From Croceicoccus estronivorus (GTDB lineage Bacteria > Pseudomonadota > Alphaproteobacteria > Sphingomonadales > Sphingomonadaceae), in contig NZ_JRQQ01000002.1 in the NCBI RefSeq assembly GCF_001625325.1, positions 372,001 to 436,000 on the forward strand: DNA of 64,000 nt, read 5' to 3'. The notes below the pieces were generated by a model. The model ran no database searches. It was not told the DNA's origin and saw nothing but the letters and a program-made list of their open reading frames with translations. Numbering within the stretch: the first letter of the stretch is position 1; each line of letters begins with the position of its first letter. The position numbers and the translations under genes are program-made. Shown one piece after another: positions 47,516 through 57,353 of the stretch.

Positions 47516-48262
47516 ATGACTGGAGGGCTTCCGAAAACCAAGGCCTATCACAGGTTTCAGCAGCGGTGCGATTACTACGAGACGGACCTGCAGCTGTGCG
47601 AGTTGCTCGTGCGGGATTTTGTCTCAATTGCTGATAGCACAAGTAGCGTTGCGGTTGCGCTCGGCTCGACCAAGGCGCAGCATCCTCGGCTCGGACAGCT
47701 CAACTCATTGAGGACTCGGCAGATCCGCGGAGGTCACCTAAGACAAACGCTCAGCGCCTCGTTCGTGAAGGACATTTATGAAGATTTCGTGGAATTTTTC
47801 GGGGAGACGATGACGAGGGCTGCGCAGAAAGGGATCGATCCAGGGCGCTTTGCCGGCGAGGTCAAGCTCGACTTCCAAGCTCGGGACATTCTTGCTGCCG
47901 GAAGCTGGGACAATTTGGTTGCACTCATTTCCCAGAGGATCTTCCGAGCCCTAGAAAACGAGCGGAAGACGGCCTTACTCATTTCGAAGGTTTCGACCCG
48001 ACTGGGGCTCACAATCGACACTGCTGTGATTGACGCAGCAATGCCTTATCTTGATGCACGCCACATGTTGGTGCATCAGGATGGACGCGCTGACGACCAA
48101 TATCGACGAAATTATCCCGGCATTGCGGCCCCGCGCGGTAAGATTCGTCTCGATAACGCATTCATCGCGGCGACGCGATCTACGATCGACGGTCTCGCTC
48201 GGGCGATTGACGCTCAAATCATCGCGCATAACCTGGTTAGGCCTGAGCACATGTGCCCCTAA
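47516..48262 (+). CDS. HEPN-like protein
   Basis: A 248-aa mainly helical protein starting MTGGLPKTKAYHRFQQRC (an in-frame start 33 bp upstream is less likely). Near the C-terminus it has ARHMLVHQDGR, matching the R-x4-H motif of HEPN nucleases (Arg182, His187), inside a long-helix context. HEPN proteins are often RNases in toxin-antitoxin or phage defence systems. Here it lies between a hypothetical gene and a PIN-like gene. The motif is seen; the nuclease role is inference. Confidence 0.6.
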   Translation: MTGGLPKTKAYHRFQQRCDYYETDLQLCELLVRDFVSIADSTSSVAVALGSTKAQHPRLGQLNSLRTRQIRGGHLRQTLSASFVKDIYEDFVEFFGETMTRAAQKGIDPGRFAGEVKLDFQARDILAAGSWDNLVALISQRIFRALENERKTALLISKVSTRLGLTIDTAVIDAAMPYLDARHMLVHQDGRADDQYRRNYPGIAAPRGKIRLDNAFIAATRSTIDGLARAIDAQIIAHNLVRPEHMCP

Positions 48263-48412
48263 CTGCCCAATCATCCACTTCGCCCCAATGATCCGTAACG
48301 CCCTCATAGCCAACATTCGCCGGCCTGAAACCGCTCGCCGAACCCTGTCGTTCATTCGCAAGCTTATGTCCGGTGTGAGCGGCTGGTTCTCCTTCTGCAT
48401 GTCGGAGCCCGG

Positions 48413-49360
48413 CTATGGCAGATTGTCCGCGAGATCGAAGATCGAAGTCAGCAGCGTCGTCCCGTAACATTCACCGAGCCGAGCCTGCCGGGCAAGATTC
48501 ACGAACGGCTTTTCGGCGACCATCACATCCGCGAGCGGCAGAACGACAGTGAACGCCGCGAGGTCGCGCAGATCGTTCTCCGCTATGGCGCGTGTCTGGT
48601 CTTCCAGCCGAACCACCAGCTCGCGTTCGATGTTGAGAACGGGCACGTCGACCGTGAGGCTGCGCACCAACGATGAACCCAGATCGGTGACGGCCTGCCA
48701 AGGCAATCCAAGCTCCCGACCTGTGGCCAGGATGAAGTCGATTTCATCGATAATCAGTCTAGCGCCGTATGCACGCTTTCGCAACGCGAGGGTCTCGCCA
48801 GCGACGAGGGAACGGCGCGCCTCGATACCCGCAATGAGCTCGGCCGAACCGGCGCTGTAACGTCGCACCGCCTCAACCCTAACATCCTCGTCATTGAAGG
48901 CGAGATAATCAAACAATGTTTCAGCTGGGCGCGCACGCACGAAGTCAAGAACTCGCTGCGAAATGGTGTAGCCGTAGAGGTCCGGCGAATAGTCCGCAGC
49001 GGCATCAAACCAGAGGTCGGACAGGAACCATCCCTCGCCTGGCGTCGGATACGAAAGCGAAAACCGGTCCGCCAGATAGACGGTCAATGTTTCCTGGAAG
49101 ATCCGACGGCGGCCACGGAACACTAGACCGCGACTGATTGTCGCTTGTGTGCGGGCCATGTGGGTCCTGCGCGCCGGGTCGTTGATCTTGGCTGTTTCAT
49201 AGATGTTCGTGAAGCTCAACGGCACCGTCACCGCCTGCGCCTTGATCCCGTCGATCAGTGACGCCAATGCAGCATGCTCTTTCGGAAATGCCACCTTGTC
49301 CCAAGCGCCGCGTGCGAGCGCGACCCAGGCATTCTGATCGAGATAGAGAAGTTTAGTCAT
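48413..49360 (-). CDS. PIN-like domain protein
   Basis: A 315-aa protein with PIN-type acidic residues: Asp8 in LLYLDQNAWVALARG after the first strand, Glu55 in FTNIYETAKIN, and Asp278 near VVLPLADVMVAEK toward the end. This spacing is like the long PIN-like families acting as ribonucleases. The ATG at 49360 (MTKLLYLDQN) is preferred to an upstream Met. It is convergent with the HEPN-like gene and divergent from the large NTPase gene, sharing a 180-bp promoter region with it. Confidence 0.62.
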   Translation of the reverse strand: MTKLLYLDQNAWVALARGAWDKVAFPKEHAALASLIDGIKAQAVTVPLSFTNIYETAKINDPARRTHMARTQATISRGLVFRGRRRIFQETLTVYLADRFSLSYPTPGEGWFLSDLWFDAAADYSPDLYGYTISQRVLDFVRARPAETLFDYLAFNDEDVRVEAVRRYSAGSAELIAGIEARRSLVAGETLALRKRAYGARLIIDEIDFILATGRELGLPWQAVTDLGSSLVRSLTVDVPVLNIERELVVRLEDQTRAIAENDLRDLAAFTVVLPLADVMVAEKPFVNLARQARLGECYGTTLLTSIFDLADNLP

Positions 49361-49540
49361 CGTAAACCGCGTTGCTTTCAATCCGGCTTTACCTGCAATG
49401 GGATTTGTCGGCGCGACTGCTCCAGTGACGACTATTCGCGATCCGACACGCTGGGGCCTAGCTTAATACAAAGGCGGAGATAGAAATCCATTTCGCGGCA
49501 TAGTCGACCGATTGCCGCTCGGGCATCGGGGTATATCGAC

Positions 49541-52500
49541 TTGACCTATGTTGACCTTCATCGCCGGTTTAGCTCGATCGAACCAGATCAGCCTTTCTCC
49601 GCCGAAGCGTGGCAGGGATTGAGCCGTGGCTACGTCGGTGGGCTAGGCTGGGATGAGCTGCTCGAACGCCCCAGGGTCGTGGTCCTCGCCGAGGCGGCGG
49701 CCGGAAAGAGCGCCGAATTCCGCGCCCGGGCGGATGTGCTGCGCCAGGAAAAACGAGATGCATTCTATGTAACGGTCGAATCACTGGCAAGCTATGGTTT
49801 GGACGGCTCGCTCGGGCGCGAAGACGCGGGTCTACTGGCGAGCTGGCACCAAGGCAGCGCACCGGCGTGGTTCTTCCTCGATTCCGTTGATGAGGCGCGG
49901 CTGAATCACAAGGGTGTCGAACAAGCGCTCAATCGCTTTGCGCGAGAACTCGGCCAATCCTATGATCGCGCTCGCATATTGCTGTCCTGCCGGGGAAGCA
50001 TCTGGACAGGCAAGGCCGATCTGGATCTGGTACGAAGGACCCTGCGGGTGCCTCCGCCAAACCCGGACAAGGCCGACGCGGTGGACCCGGACGACGCGTT
50101 GCTCAGGATCCCTGAAACCGCAACTTTCCAGGCGCCAAAAGTCCGCGAAATTCCAGACATCACGGTTGTAGCGCTCACCAAGTTATCGGACGTTCAGCGT
50201 AAGGCGTTCTTGACCGCGGCAAGCGTCACCGATGTCGAGAATTTCGAAACGGAGCTCTATGCGCGGGGCTTGCAACAGCTTGCCGAGCGACCCGGCGACC
50301 TTCAGATTTTAGCCAGCTATTGGCAGAAGTATCGCAAGTTCGGCAGCCTGTCCGACATGCTCGATCTCGGTATCGCCGAGCGCCTAGTCGAGCGCGGCGA
50401 TGCGCGTCGAACCTTGTCGAGTCTGACCGACGAGCAGATTCGCGCTGGGGCGGAACGGCTTGCGGCAGCGCTGGTTCTTGGCCGCTCCATGAATCTCAGC
50501 CTGCCCGGACAACTGCCGGACGAGCAAGAAGCGATCGATCCGCGGCAAGTGCTAGGCGATTGGCCAGCTGCGGAGATCGAACGACTGCTCGAGCGCGGCC
50601 TTTTCGTCCCCGCCACCTTCGGACTTGTCCGTTTCTACCATCGCTCGGCCCAGGAGTATCTAGCCGCATGCTGGTTTCGGCGAATGGGCAATCGGCTGAC
50701 CGATCCCGAGTTGCACCGCATCTTTCTGGCCGACGCACTCGGCATCCAGACGATTCCGCCATCGCTACGTGCGACTGCCGCTTGGTTGGCGCTTTGGCGT
50801 CCCACCCTGCGGCGACATATTCTCCATCGCGAGCCGTTGGTCCTGCTGGAGCATGGCGACCCGGGAGCGCTCAGCCTTGAGGAGAAGCAACACCTGTTGG
50901 CCACTTTCGCCGAACGCGACGCTCGTGGTGACTTGGCCTATTCGCGCATCGATCATCAATCATTGTGGATGTTCGCAGAACAGGCGCTTGCTCCGGCGAT
51001 TAATGCGGCCGTGGCTGCGAATCCCCGCGAGCATTTTCGCTTCGAGATGCTGCGTCTTGTCGAAGAGGGCGAAATCAGCGGGTGTCTGGAAGTGGCGCGG
51101 GCGGCCGCTCTCGAGCCGGTCACACGGCCATATCACCGGATCGTCGCGGCCCGCGTGTTGCGCCGCCTCAACGACGATACGGGTCTTGAGGCGGTCGCTG
51201 CCGATGTCATTGCCAAAGCGGACCAGTTGGGGCCGGAGCTTGCCCCGTCGCTCGCCGTCGAGCTCTTTCCCAAACACCTGTCGGTCGATGGCCTCCTCAC
51301 TCTCATAGCGAAAAGCAAGCCGGGCCGCGAATATCATAGCGACGGCTTCAAAGAGGAACTGATCCTGTTGTTCGACGCCTGCGCGAGCTTCGCGGATCGT
51401 GAAGCGCTGATCGCCGGGCTTGCCAAGCTTCCCTTCAAGCCGCCATTGGATGATTGGCCGGCACTGTCGCGCCGCTATCGAAGGCTTGCCGAGCGGCTCG
51501 CGCCCATCGCACGGCGCGCTGTCATCGACTCCGACCAGAACGACTATGGGCCACCCCTCATCCGCCTGCTGATGGCGGTCGAAAGGGCTGGCTGGGAGCC
51601 CGATGACGAGGACGATCCCGCGTTGTCGGATCTCATCACCGCGAGACCGCCGTTGCGGCAGGCGTTGTTCTGGGCCGATGTGGCCTCCGCCATCGAGGAA
51701 GCGAAGGACGGCAAACCCCTGCGCTCCTGGCGACGTGCGTGGGTCGGCAATCACGATCTTTGGTCACTCATGATGACGGACATTCCGTGGCTCGAGGATG
51801 GCCTGCATCGAAATCACCCGGACGAGCGCCATGTCGCACTGAGCGCGTTGATCGAGTTGGCACGCGCCACGGACACGCCGGAAGAGGCGCTTGATCGGCT
51901 CGCGACGCTCGTCTCGGCCGACACCGCCCTCACCGAACAGCTTGCCGAAGCGCGCGCGCCCTATGTGGAGAGCGACGAGATCAAGCGGATGCGCGAGAAG
52001 AACGATTTCTATGCGCAGCAAGCCAGCGAGCGAAAGGCGCGAGAGGATCAATTCTGGCGCGACTTGCGCGATCGCCTGATGGCCGACCCCGAGCCCTTGC
52101 GCGATCCGGAGAAGTTGAAGCGCTGGCCGGGTCCGCTGGACTTGTTGCGCTTGACCGATTGGCTCGCGAAACGGGCCAAGAGCGGCAGAAGCGAAGGCGC
52201 GCGCAGCTGGCAACGTCTGTCCGATGCCTTCGGGGACGAGGTTGCCCAAGCTTATCGCGATGGTATGAAGATCCTGTGGCGCGTGACGAAGCCCGAGCGA
52301 CCCAAGACCAAGCCCGATGGCTCGCGCACGGTGAAATACACGATCATCCTCAGCGAAGCGGCGCTTCGTCTCGAAGCTTCGGAAGATACCGATTGGGCAA
52401 AGAACCTGTCCGCGGCCGATGCCGAAATCGCCGCGCTTCATGCCTGCCTTGACGATCAGGGCACCCAGCCTTGGCTCGGCGGTTTGCTCGAACATCACCC

Positions 52501-53845
52501 CGTGATCGCTGCACCCCCGATCATCGCTCAGATGAAGCGTGAGTGGGATCGCGGTACCGATTGGCGGCCGCTGTTGGAGCAGGCTGCCCACGGATTGCCG
52601 ATACCGCCCTTGCTTCGCGTCGCACTGCTCAAGTTGGTCCGCGGCGGTAAGGGCGGATCCCCTTCCATGATCGATATTGCCGGGAGAATTCTTGCCCGGC
52701 TCGATCTGTCGAGCGCCGAGCAGCAGTCGCTGAGCCGCCTGTTCGATCGCCGCCTGTCCGAATATCGTGGTCAGGATCAATGGGAAGCATTGGTCAATTG
52801 CCTGGCGATCCTGTTCTTGCTCGATCAAGCATTGGCGGCCGAACGGTTGTTAGACATCCTTGCGACTGAACGCCGGCGCCGGCACAAATCGCGCGCCTAT
52901 GGCCTCCTGGCCCGACTGTTCGGCCGGCATCGCGGAATCGTGGGCAAGCTGAATGAACTTGCTCCGGCCACGCTCGCGCAGATCATTCTCGAGGCCTATA
53001 GGGAACGGGATCGAGGACCGGCTCCCCAAGGCAATGAGGACGATCCGGTTCGAGATCGCTTCGACGAAGCGGGCGGGTCGGCACTTAGCGCCTTGCTCGC
53101 GATACAAGGCGCCGACGCACACCAGCAGATGCTGTGGTTGTCGAAGCAGCCGGCGGTTGGACGAAGCGCGCATCGCCTGCGTGAACTCGCCTATGAGATG
53201 GCCGAGCGGAACTGCGAACGCCCAGTATGGCCAGCCGCGAGATTGAAAGCCTTTGAGGACAAGATGCTTGCGCCGATCGCCAACGGTGCCGACCTGATGG
53301 GAGTCGCACTTGATCTTCTGGATGCGATCGAAGCGAGCTTCGGTGAAAACGACATGTCTTCTCGGGCGGTGGTCGGCACGGCGGAAAACGAAGCCGCGGT
53401 GCAGGAATGGCTAGGCGACGCGCTCAACCTTCGCAGCGATGGTCGATTTCATGCGCATCGCGAGGCGCAGGTCGTGCACGACGACCGCCCTGACATCATC
53501 TTGTCGTCGACCAGTTCGACCGACCAGCTCGCGATCGAGGTCAAGCATGGCGACATGGGCTGGTCATTGGCCGCGCTCAGGGAGGCGCTCGCCGTACAAC
53601 TCGCCGAGCAATATCTTCTTCCCACAAACCGGCGCCATGGCATCCTGGTGATCAGCCATCATCGCGAAACCCGCTTTTGGAAGGACAAGGCCAAACGGCG
53701 TCGGATGTCTTTTTCGGCTTTGATCGCAGACCTTCAAAGGCAGGCCGAGACCATCACGTCCAATGCGACGGGGCCAATAACGGTGGCGGTGCGCGGCCTG
53801 GACGCAACGCCGGGTCGCCCCAGCAATGATGGCCAAGCCTCATGA
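49541..53845 (+). CDS. Giant P-loop NTPase with C-terminal PD-(D/E)XK-like nuclease
   Basis: A 1434-aa protein. Walker A is VVVLAEAAAGKSAEF (Ala50 to Ser57), Walker B is WFFLDSVDEARL (Asp114, Asp117-Glu118), and ILLSCRGSIW follows, the pattern of NACHT/STAND-type NTPases. The long middle is helical and repeat-like. The C-terminus (about 1300-1400) has DRPDIILSS, then LAIEVKHGDMG, the D...ExK of restriction-type nucleases (about Asp1318, Glu1333, Lys1335). It starts with TTG at 49541. It is the first gene of an operon with a HEPN-like gene overlapping its stop. Phage sensing followed by DNA cutting is the likely role by analogy. Confidence 0.75.
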   Translation: MTYVDLHRRFSSIEPDQPFSAEAWQGLSRGYVGGLGWDELLERPRVVVLAEAAAGKSAEFRARADVLRQEKRDAFYVTVESLASYGLDGSLGREDAGLLASWHQGSAPAWFFLDSVDEARLNHKGVEQALNRFARELGQSYDRARILLSCRGSIWTGKADLDLVRRTLRVPPPNPDKADAVDPDDALLRIPETATFQAPKVREIPDITVVALTKLSDVQRKAFLTAASVTDVENFETELYARGLQQLAERPGDLQILASYWQKYRKFGSLSDMLDLGIAERLVERGDARRTLSSLTDEQIRAGAERLAAALVLGRSMNLSLPGQLPDEQEAIDPRQVLGDWPAAEIERLLERGLFVPATFGLVRFYHRSAQEYLAACWFRRMGNRLTDPELHRIFLADALGIQTIPPSLRATAAWLALWRPTLRRHILHREPLVLLEHGDPGALSLEEKQHLLATFAERDARGDLAYSRIDHQSLWMFAEQALAPAINAAVAANPREHFRFEMLRLVEEGEISGCLEVARAAALEPVTRPYHRIVAARVLRRLNDDTGLEAVAADVIAKADQLGPELAPSLAVELFPKHLSVDGLLTLIAKSKPGREYHSDGFKEELILLFDACASFADREALIAGLAKLPFKPPLDDWPALSRRYRRLAERLAPIARRAVIDSDQNDYGPPLIRLLMAVERAGWEPDDEDDPALSDLITARPPLRQALFWADVASAIEEAKDGKPLRSWRRAWVGNHDLWSLMMTDIPWLEDGLHRNHPDERHVALSALIELARATDTPEEALDRLATLVSADTALTEQLAEARAPYVESDEIKRMREKNDFYAQQASERKAREDQFWRDLRDRLMADPEPLRDPEKLKRWPGPLDLLRLTDWLAKRAKSGRSEGARSWQRLSDAFGDEVAQAYRDGMKILWRVTKPERPKTKPDGSRTVKYTIILSEAALRLEASEDTDWAKNLSAADAEIAALHACLDDQGTQPWLGGLLEHHPVIAAPPIIAQMKREWDRGTDWRPLLEQAAHGLPIPPLLRVALLKLVRGGKGGSPSMIDIAGRILARLDLSSAEQQSLSRLFDRRLSEYRGQDQWEALVNCLAILFLLDQALAAERLLDILATERRRRHKSRAYGLLARLFGRHRGIVGKLNELAPATLAQIILEAYRERDRGPAPQGNEDDPVRDRFDEAGGSALSALLAIQGADAHQQMLWLSKQPAVGRSAHRLRELAYEMAERNCERPVWPAARLKAFEDKMLAPIANGADLMGVALDLLDAIEASFGENDMSSRAVVGTAENEAAVQEWLGDALNLRSDGRFHAHREAQVVHDDRPDIILSSTSSTDQLAIEVKHGDMGWSLAALREALAVQLAEQYLLPTNRRHGILVISHHRETRFWKDKAKRRRMSFSALIADLQRQAETITSNATGPITVAVRGLDATPGRPSNDGQAS

Positions 53846-54363
53846 CCTTCAAGAAACCAGACCAGCTCCTTGCGGCGGATCCTCGCTTCGCCACGCTTGT
53901 CGTCGGCGACGAGCGCGGAGTCCGCGCGGTGGACCTTGCCGAGCATCATCGAGCGATCGGGACCGTCGATCTGCTGAATGCGGTCCCGCCGGATGTCCGG
54001 GCCGTGTTCGATCGCGCCCGCAACATCCTGCTCTACGCCTATTTCGCCTATGACCTGCTGGTGGTCGGGGAGGCGCAGGCGTTCGCTGCCTTCGAACTCG
54101 CGTTGAAACATCGCCTTGCCGTCACCCCCCTGAGAGGCAAGGAGACGCTGCGCAATTTGGTCGATCGCGCCCGTAAGGTGGGCATTCTGCCACCGGCGGA
54201 CGCTGCGTCCGGTGCGTGGATGGATCCGATCGAGGCGATCATTCACATGCGCAACGCCCTGGCGCACGGGACGTCGGAAATCCATTCGCCCGGTATGGCC
54301 CTGGATGTGCTCGAAGCATGCGCGCGGGAAATCGATCAGCTCTTTCTGCCACCGACGCCATAG
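53842..54363 (+). CDS. HEPN-type small protein
   Basis: A 173-aa helical protein overlapping the NTPase stop by 4 bp (ATGA). It contains IIHMRNALAHGTSEIHS, an R-x4-H HEPN motif (Arg137, His142), after an Abi-like helical region (NILLYAYFAYDLLVVGEAQA). Similar proteins are often the RNase effector or antitoxin partner in defence operons. With the large NTPase it forms a tightly coupled pair. The motif is seen; catalysis is not demonstrated. Confidence 0.7.
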   Translation: MTFKKPDQLLAADPRFATLVVGDERGVRAVDLAEHHRAIGTVDLLNAVPPDVRAVFDRARNILLYAYFAYDLLVVGEAQAFAAFELALKHRLAVTPLRGKETLRNLVDRARKVGILPPADAASGAWMDPIEAIIHMRNALAHGTSEIHSPGMALDVLEACAREIDQLFLPPTP

Positions 54364-54405
54364 AACGGCTACCGCACTGGCGGGCTCAGCCGCTAGATCT
54401 GGTTC

Positions 54406-55566
54406 ATGCCCGCGAACAAGAATCAGCACTTCGTTCCAAAGATGTACTTGAAGCTGTTCTGCAACGGCGACGGCGCATCGATCGGGGTCTTCAATATCGC
54501 CGCCGAGCGCTTCATCCCGACAGCAAGTATCCGCGATCAGGCCTCCAAGGCATGGTTCTACGATCGTGACGGCCAAGTGGAACACACGTTCGGCGCGATC
54601 GAAAGCCGGGCAGCACGCCTTCTGGATCAAATTCTGCAGCATGACCGGCTACCGCCGCGATTTGGCGGTGCGCATCATGGTCTTTTGACATTCGTCTCGC
54701 TGCAGCATGAGCGGACCCAGGCCGCCGTCGCGGAAATGAACGAACGCACGGACAAATATGTCAAAGCCATGCTGCAGCACCAGTATGCCGGCCACGAAAT
54801 GGTCGAGAATCTCCATCTAGTGAAGATTTCCAGAAGCGATGCCGTCGCGGATTCGCTTCTGGCAGCCCATCTGGGCATGCCGCTCCTCTATGATCTCAAA
54901 TATAAGCTGATCGAGAATGTGAGCGGCCGGGCATTCTTCATCTCCGATGCGCCCGTCATCTTTCATAATCATCTCTATGGCGGCACGGGAGCGCCCGCCG
55001 AGGGCTATGCCAATGTCGGCTTGCAGATTCTGGTGCCGATCGGGCCGTGGCGAGCGATCCTCTTCTACGACGATGTTGCCTATTCCGTCGGCAGTCCGGC
55101 GAGCAACGTTGCCCGTCTAGTCAATCCTGCCGACGCTATGCGGATCAACGACCTACAATGGGAGGCCGCTGACAAGAATCTCTACGTCTCGCCGGAGACG
55201 GATGTGGATGATCTCCATGAGAGATGCCGACACTGGAAATCGAAGCGCGAGGCGGGGCGAATTATGCTGACCGATACGGTGGTTCGCGACGATCATTTGG
55301 AGAAGCGTGTCCGGTTGGGCATCGGACGTCAGCCGTCGAATGTCGACCTCGACCTTCCTTTCGTCCGAACCACACTTCCCAAACCCAGACCCTGGATCGA
55401 AGAGGAACATCCGCCGCTTCGTGACCCTGAATGGGCGCACTATGTGACGAGCCTCGCCGAAATGGTTCAAGATGAGCAACTCGACTATCGTGATTTCGCG
55501 CGGAGGACTATCGTAGCCCCGCGCGCGCGGGGCCATCGGAAGCGAAGTGCGAGAGCAGGCCGGTAG
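54406..55566 (+). CDS. DUF4238 family protein
   Basis: A 386-aa protein of the DUF4238 group, recognised by the N-terminal KNQHFVPKMYLKLF and the later FFISDAPVIFHNHLYG. The family is common in accessory islands and near defence genes, but its activity is unknown. It lies 42 bp after the HEPN-type gene on the same strand and 21 bp before the next gene, so it is in the same operon. The last 20 residues are Arg-rich. Confidence 0.78.
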   Translation: MPANKNQHFVPKMYLKLFCNGDGASIGVFNIAAERFIPTASIRDQASKAWFYDRDGQVEHTFGAIESRAARLLDQILQHDRLPPRFGGAHHGLLTFVSLQHERTQAAVAEMNERTDKYVKAMLQHQYAGHEMVENLHLVKISRSDAVADSLLAAHLGMPLLYDLKYKLIENVSGRAFFISDAPVIFHNHLYGGTGAPAEGYANVGLQILVPIGPWRAILFYDDVAYSVGSPASNVARLVNPADAMRINDLQWEAADKNLYVSPETDVDDLHERCRHWKSKREAGRIMLTDTVVRDDHLEKRVRLGIGRQPSNVDLDLPFVRTTLPKPRPWIEEEHPPLRDPEWAHYVTSLAEMVQDEQLDYRDFARRTIVAPRARGHRKRSARAGR

Positions 55567-55587
55567 ATTGGAAAGGCGGCATAAGAA

Positions 55588-56655
55588 ATGGCGAAACGGG
55601 AGGCCCCACCTGGAAATGCGTTCGAGCGCGGGCAGGCTGCGGCTCTCGCGTTCGAAATTTCCTGGTGGCAGTCGATCGAAGAGGCGATCGCGAAGAATGA
55701 CATAAAGGCCGAGGTTTCGGAGCCTCAATTTATCAGCTTGGGCAATGAGCAGAGTGCCCTCGGCCCGCGGCTATTCGAACGGAGAAGCTTGACGATCCGC
55801 CGCAAGGGAAAGCGGAAGAAAGAGCATTGGACGATCACACGCCCCTTGCCGATCCGCTTCAGCGCGTTGCCGCTTGAAATGCTCGAGGAGATCGCGCGTG
55901 AACTCCTGACCCAGGGCGAGACGGAATGGCACCAAGCCAATATCGACAATCTCATAGCCCATGCCAAGTCTTATGACCGCGAAGAGGCGCTTTCGCTTGC
56001 GCGCGACCTGCTAGGAGCGGATTCCGATGCGGAGGAACTCGAGCATTTCGCAGATCAATTGCGTCCTCCTGCCGAGCTGATCGAAGGCGGCGACGCGGCG
56101 GCGAAGTTTTTCGATGAGGCCGTTTCGTGCGAGGCATTCGATGTCGCCGAAGATGGTACTGTCGATTTCCTGCCCGAGCCTCCACCAGCTCCCGGCGCGC
56201 AGCCGTTCGATGTCGGCGAGTGGGACTATTACACGCCCGAGGAAGTCGCCGATTTTGACGGTCCCGAGACCGACGCCGCCTATGCATTTCGCGTGGTGCG
56301 GCTCTGTGAGGCAATTCGATCCAATCCGGATGCGGCGCTCCGGCTCGCGATGCAGCTCGGAGCCGTCACGCGGGAATGGGAGATCTGGCGGGAGAACGAG
56401 GAATTCCTCGTCATGGGCCGGGCCCGCTTCGCCGAACAGAGCCGCTTGGCCCGGTCGAAACGGGAGAAACCTTGGATGGCGCACGTTCGGGCCGATTTCG
56501 CAGCCGGTGAAATAGGCCCGAACATCGCGGGCTACGCTCGCAAACTAGCGCGCCGCCGCAATCTCCAGCCCCCTGGCGTCGATCGAATCCGTAATTTCGT
56601 GTCGCAGTTGAAGCGCGAACTGCCCGATTTCAATACGGACGACACGTCACAATAG
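55588..56655 (+). CDS. Hypothetical protein, last gene of the NTPase operon
   Basis: A 355-aa, acidic, soluble-looking protein with no recognised domain. The stretch from about 130 to 230 is rich in Glu, Asp and Pro (PEPPPAPGAQPFDVGEWDYY). The first 50 residues contain FEISWWQSIEEAIAKNDIKA. The C-terminus is basic (YARKLARRRNLQ). Gap to DUF4238 is 21 bp. It may be a specificity or regulatory component of the operon; that is guesswork from position. Confidence 0.6.
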   Translation: MAKREAPPGNAFERGQAAALAFEISWWQSIEEAIAKNDIKAEVSEPQFISLGNEQSALGPRLFERRSLTIRRKGKRKKEHWTITRPLPIRFSALPLEMLEEIARELLTQGETEWHQANIDNLIAHAKSYDREEALSLARDLLGADSDAEELEHFADQLRPPAELIEGGDAAAKFFDEAVSCEAFDVAEDGTVDFLPEPPPAPGAQPFDVGEWDYYTPEEVADFDGPETDAAYAFRVVRLCEAIRSNPDAALRLAMQLGAVTREWEIWRENEEFLVMGRARFAEQSRLARSKREKPWMAHVRADFAAGEIGPNIAGYARKLARRRNLQPPGVDRIRNFVSQLKRELPDFNTDDTSQ

Positions 56656-56739
56656 CCTGGCTTTCGTGTCACGAACGCCAAGGTCGCTGTGATCAAATCC
56701 ATGCTTTCACGCTCTCACCGCTTCACACGGGAGGGCGAA

Positions 56740-56844
56740 ATGGAATTGATGAATCCGGTTTTTTTGAACGCCGTAGCGCAAGTCATGTTGGCAGGGGCTG
56801 CATTGATCGCAGCACTTCGACGCCGCGATCCGCCGCAGGAGTGA
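56740..56844 (+). CDS. Possible 34-aa single-helix membrane peptide
   Basis: ATG at 56740 follows GGGAGGG by a good distance and encodes MELMNPVFLNAVAQVMLAGA and on to RRRDPPQE, one hydrophobic helix with an Arg-rich tail. An in-frame ATG at 56701 would add 13 residues. It lies after the NTPase operon. Small membrane peptides occur as toxins or defence regulators, but here only the ribosome site and composition support it. Confidence 0.35.
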   Translation: MELMNPVFLNAVAQVMLAGAALIAALRRRDPPQE

Positions 56845-57353
56845 CAGAGTACGATACCGAAAACGACAAGTCGCGCTGACGAGACAGTCATTGACCTTGT
56901 CACTTACTTCCTTTGATGGCGCGAAGGCGACCTTCTTCCAGTTCGCGTTCCATCAATGCCAGTCACTCGCTCTGGCGAACGATCCCGTCGGGGGCCGCAT
57001 CGGCACATTATCAGATCGTCGGCTGACGATCGGTAGCTTATAGCGGACAAGCGGCGCTGGAGACAGACCAAAAGAAAACTCACCGAACCGGGAGGCAGGC
57101 CTCAGGAAATGCGATCATGTGACGCGGCGTTTGCCGGTGTCCGCTCTCGTAACTTCGCGTCCGAAAGCGGCCTGCCCAGAGTGTCCGCAATCCCGGACAT
57201 TGAACAGCGGCCCGCTCCTTCGAATATTGTCAAAAACATGTGACCACTTTTGTGTTGTGGCCCATTGTGCAAACAAAGGATTTGCTGGCAATTCTTATTA
57301 AGAGACGATGTGAATGAATGCAGTCAAATACCTGATTTATAACATTTTCCTTG
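56845..57353. other. Gap between island operon and tRNA fragment
   Basis: About 500 bp without a convincing gene on either strand. Base composition drops towards the tRNA fragment (AT-rich from about 57220 on). No integrase gene or remnant was identified here. Confidence 0.5.
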
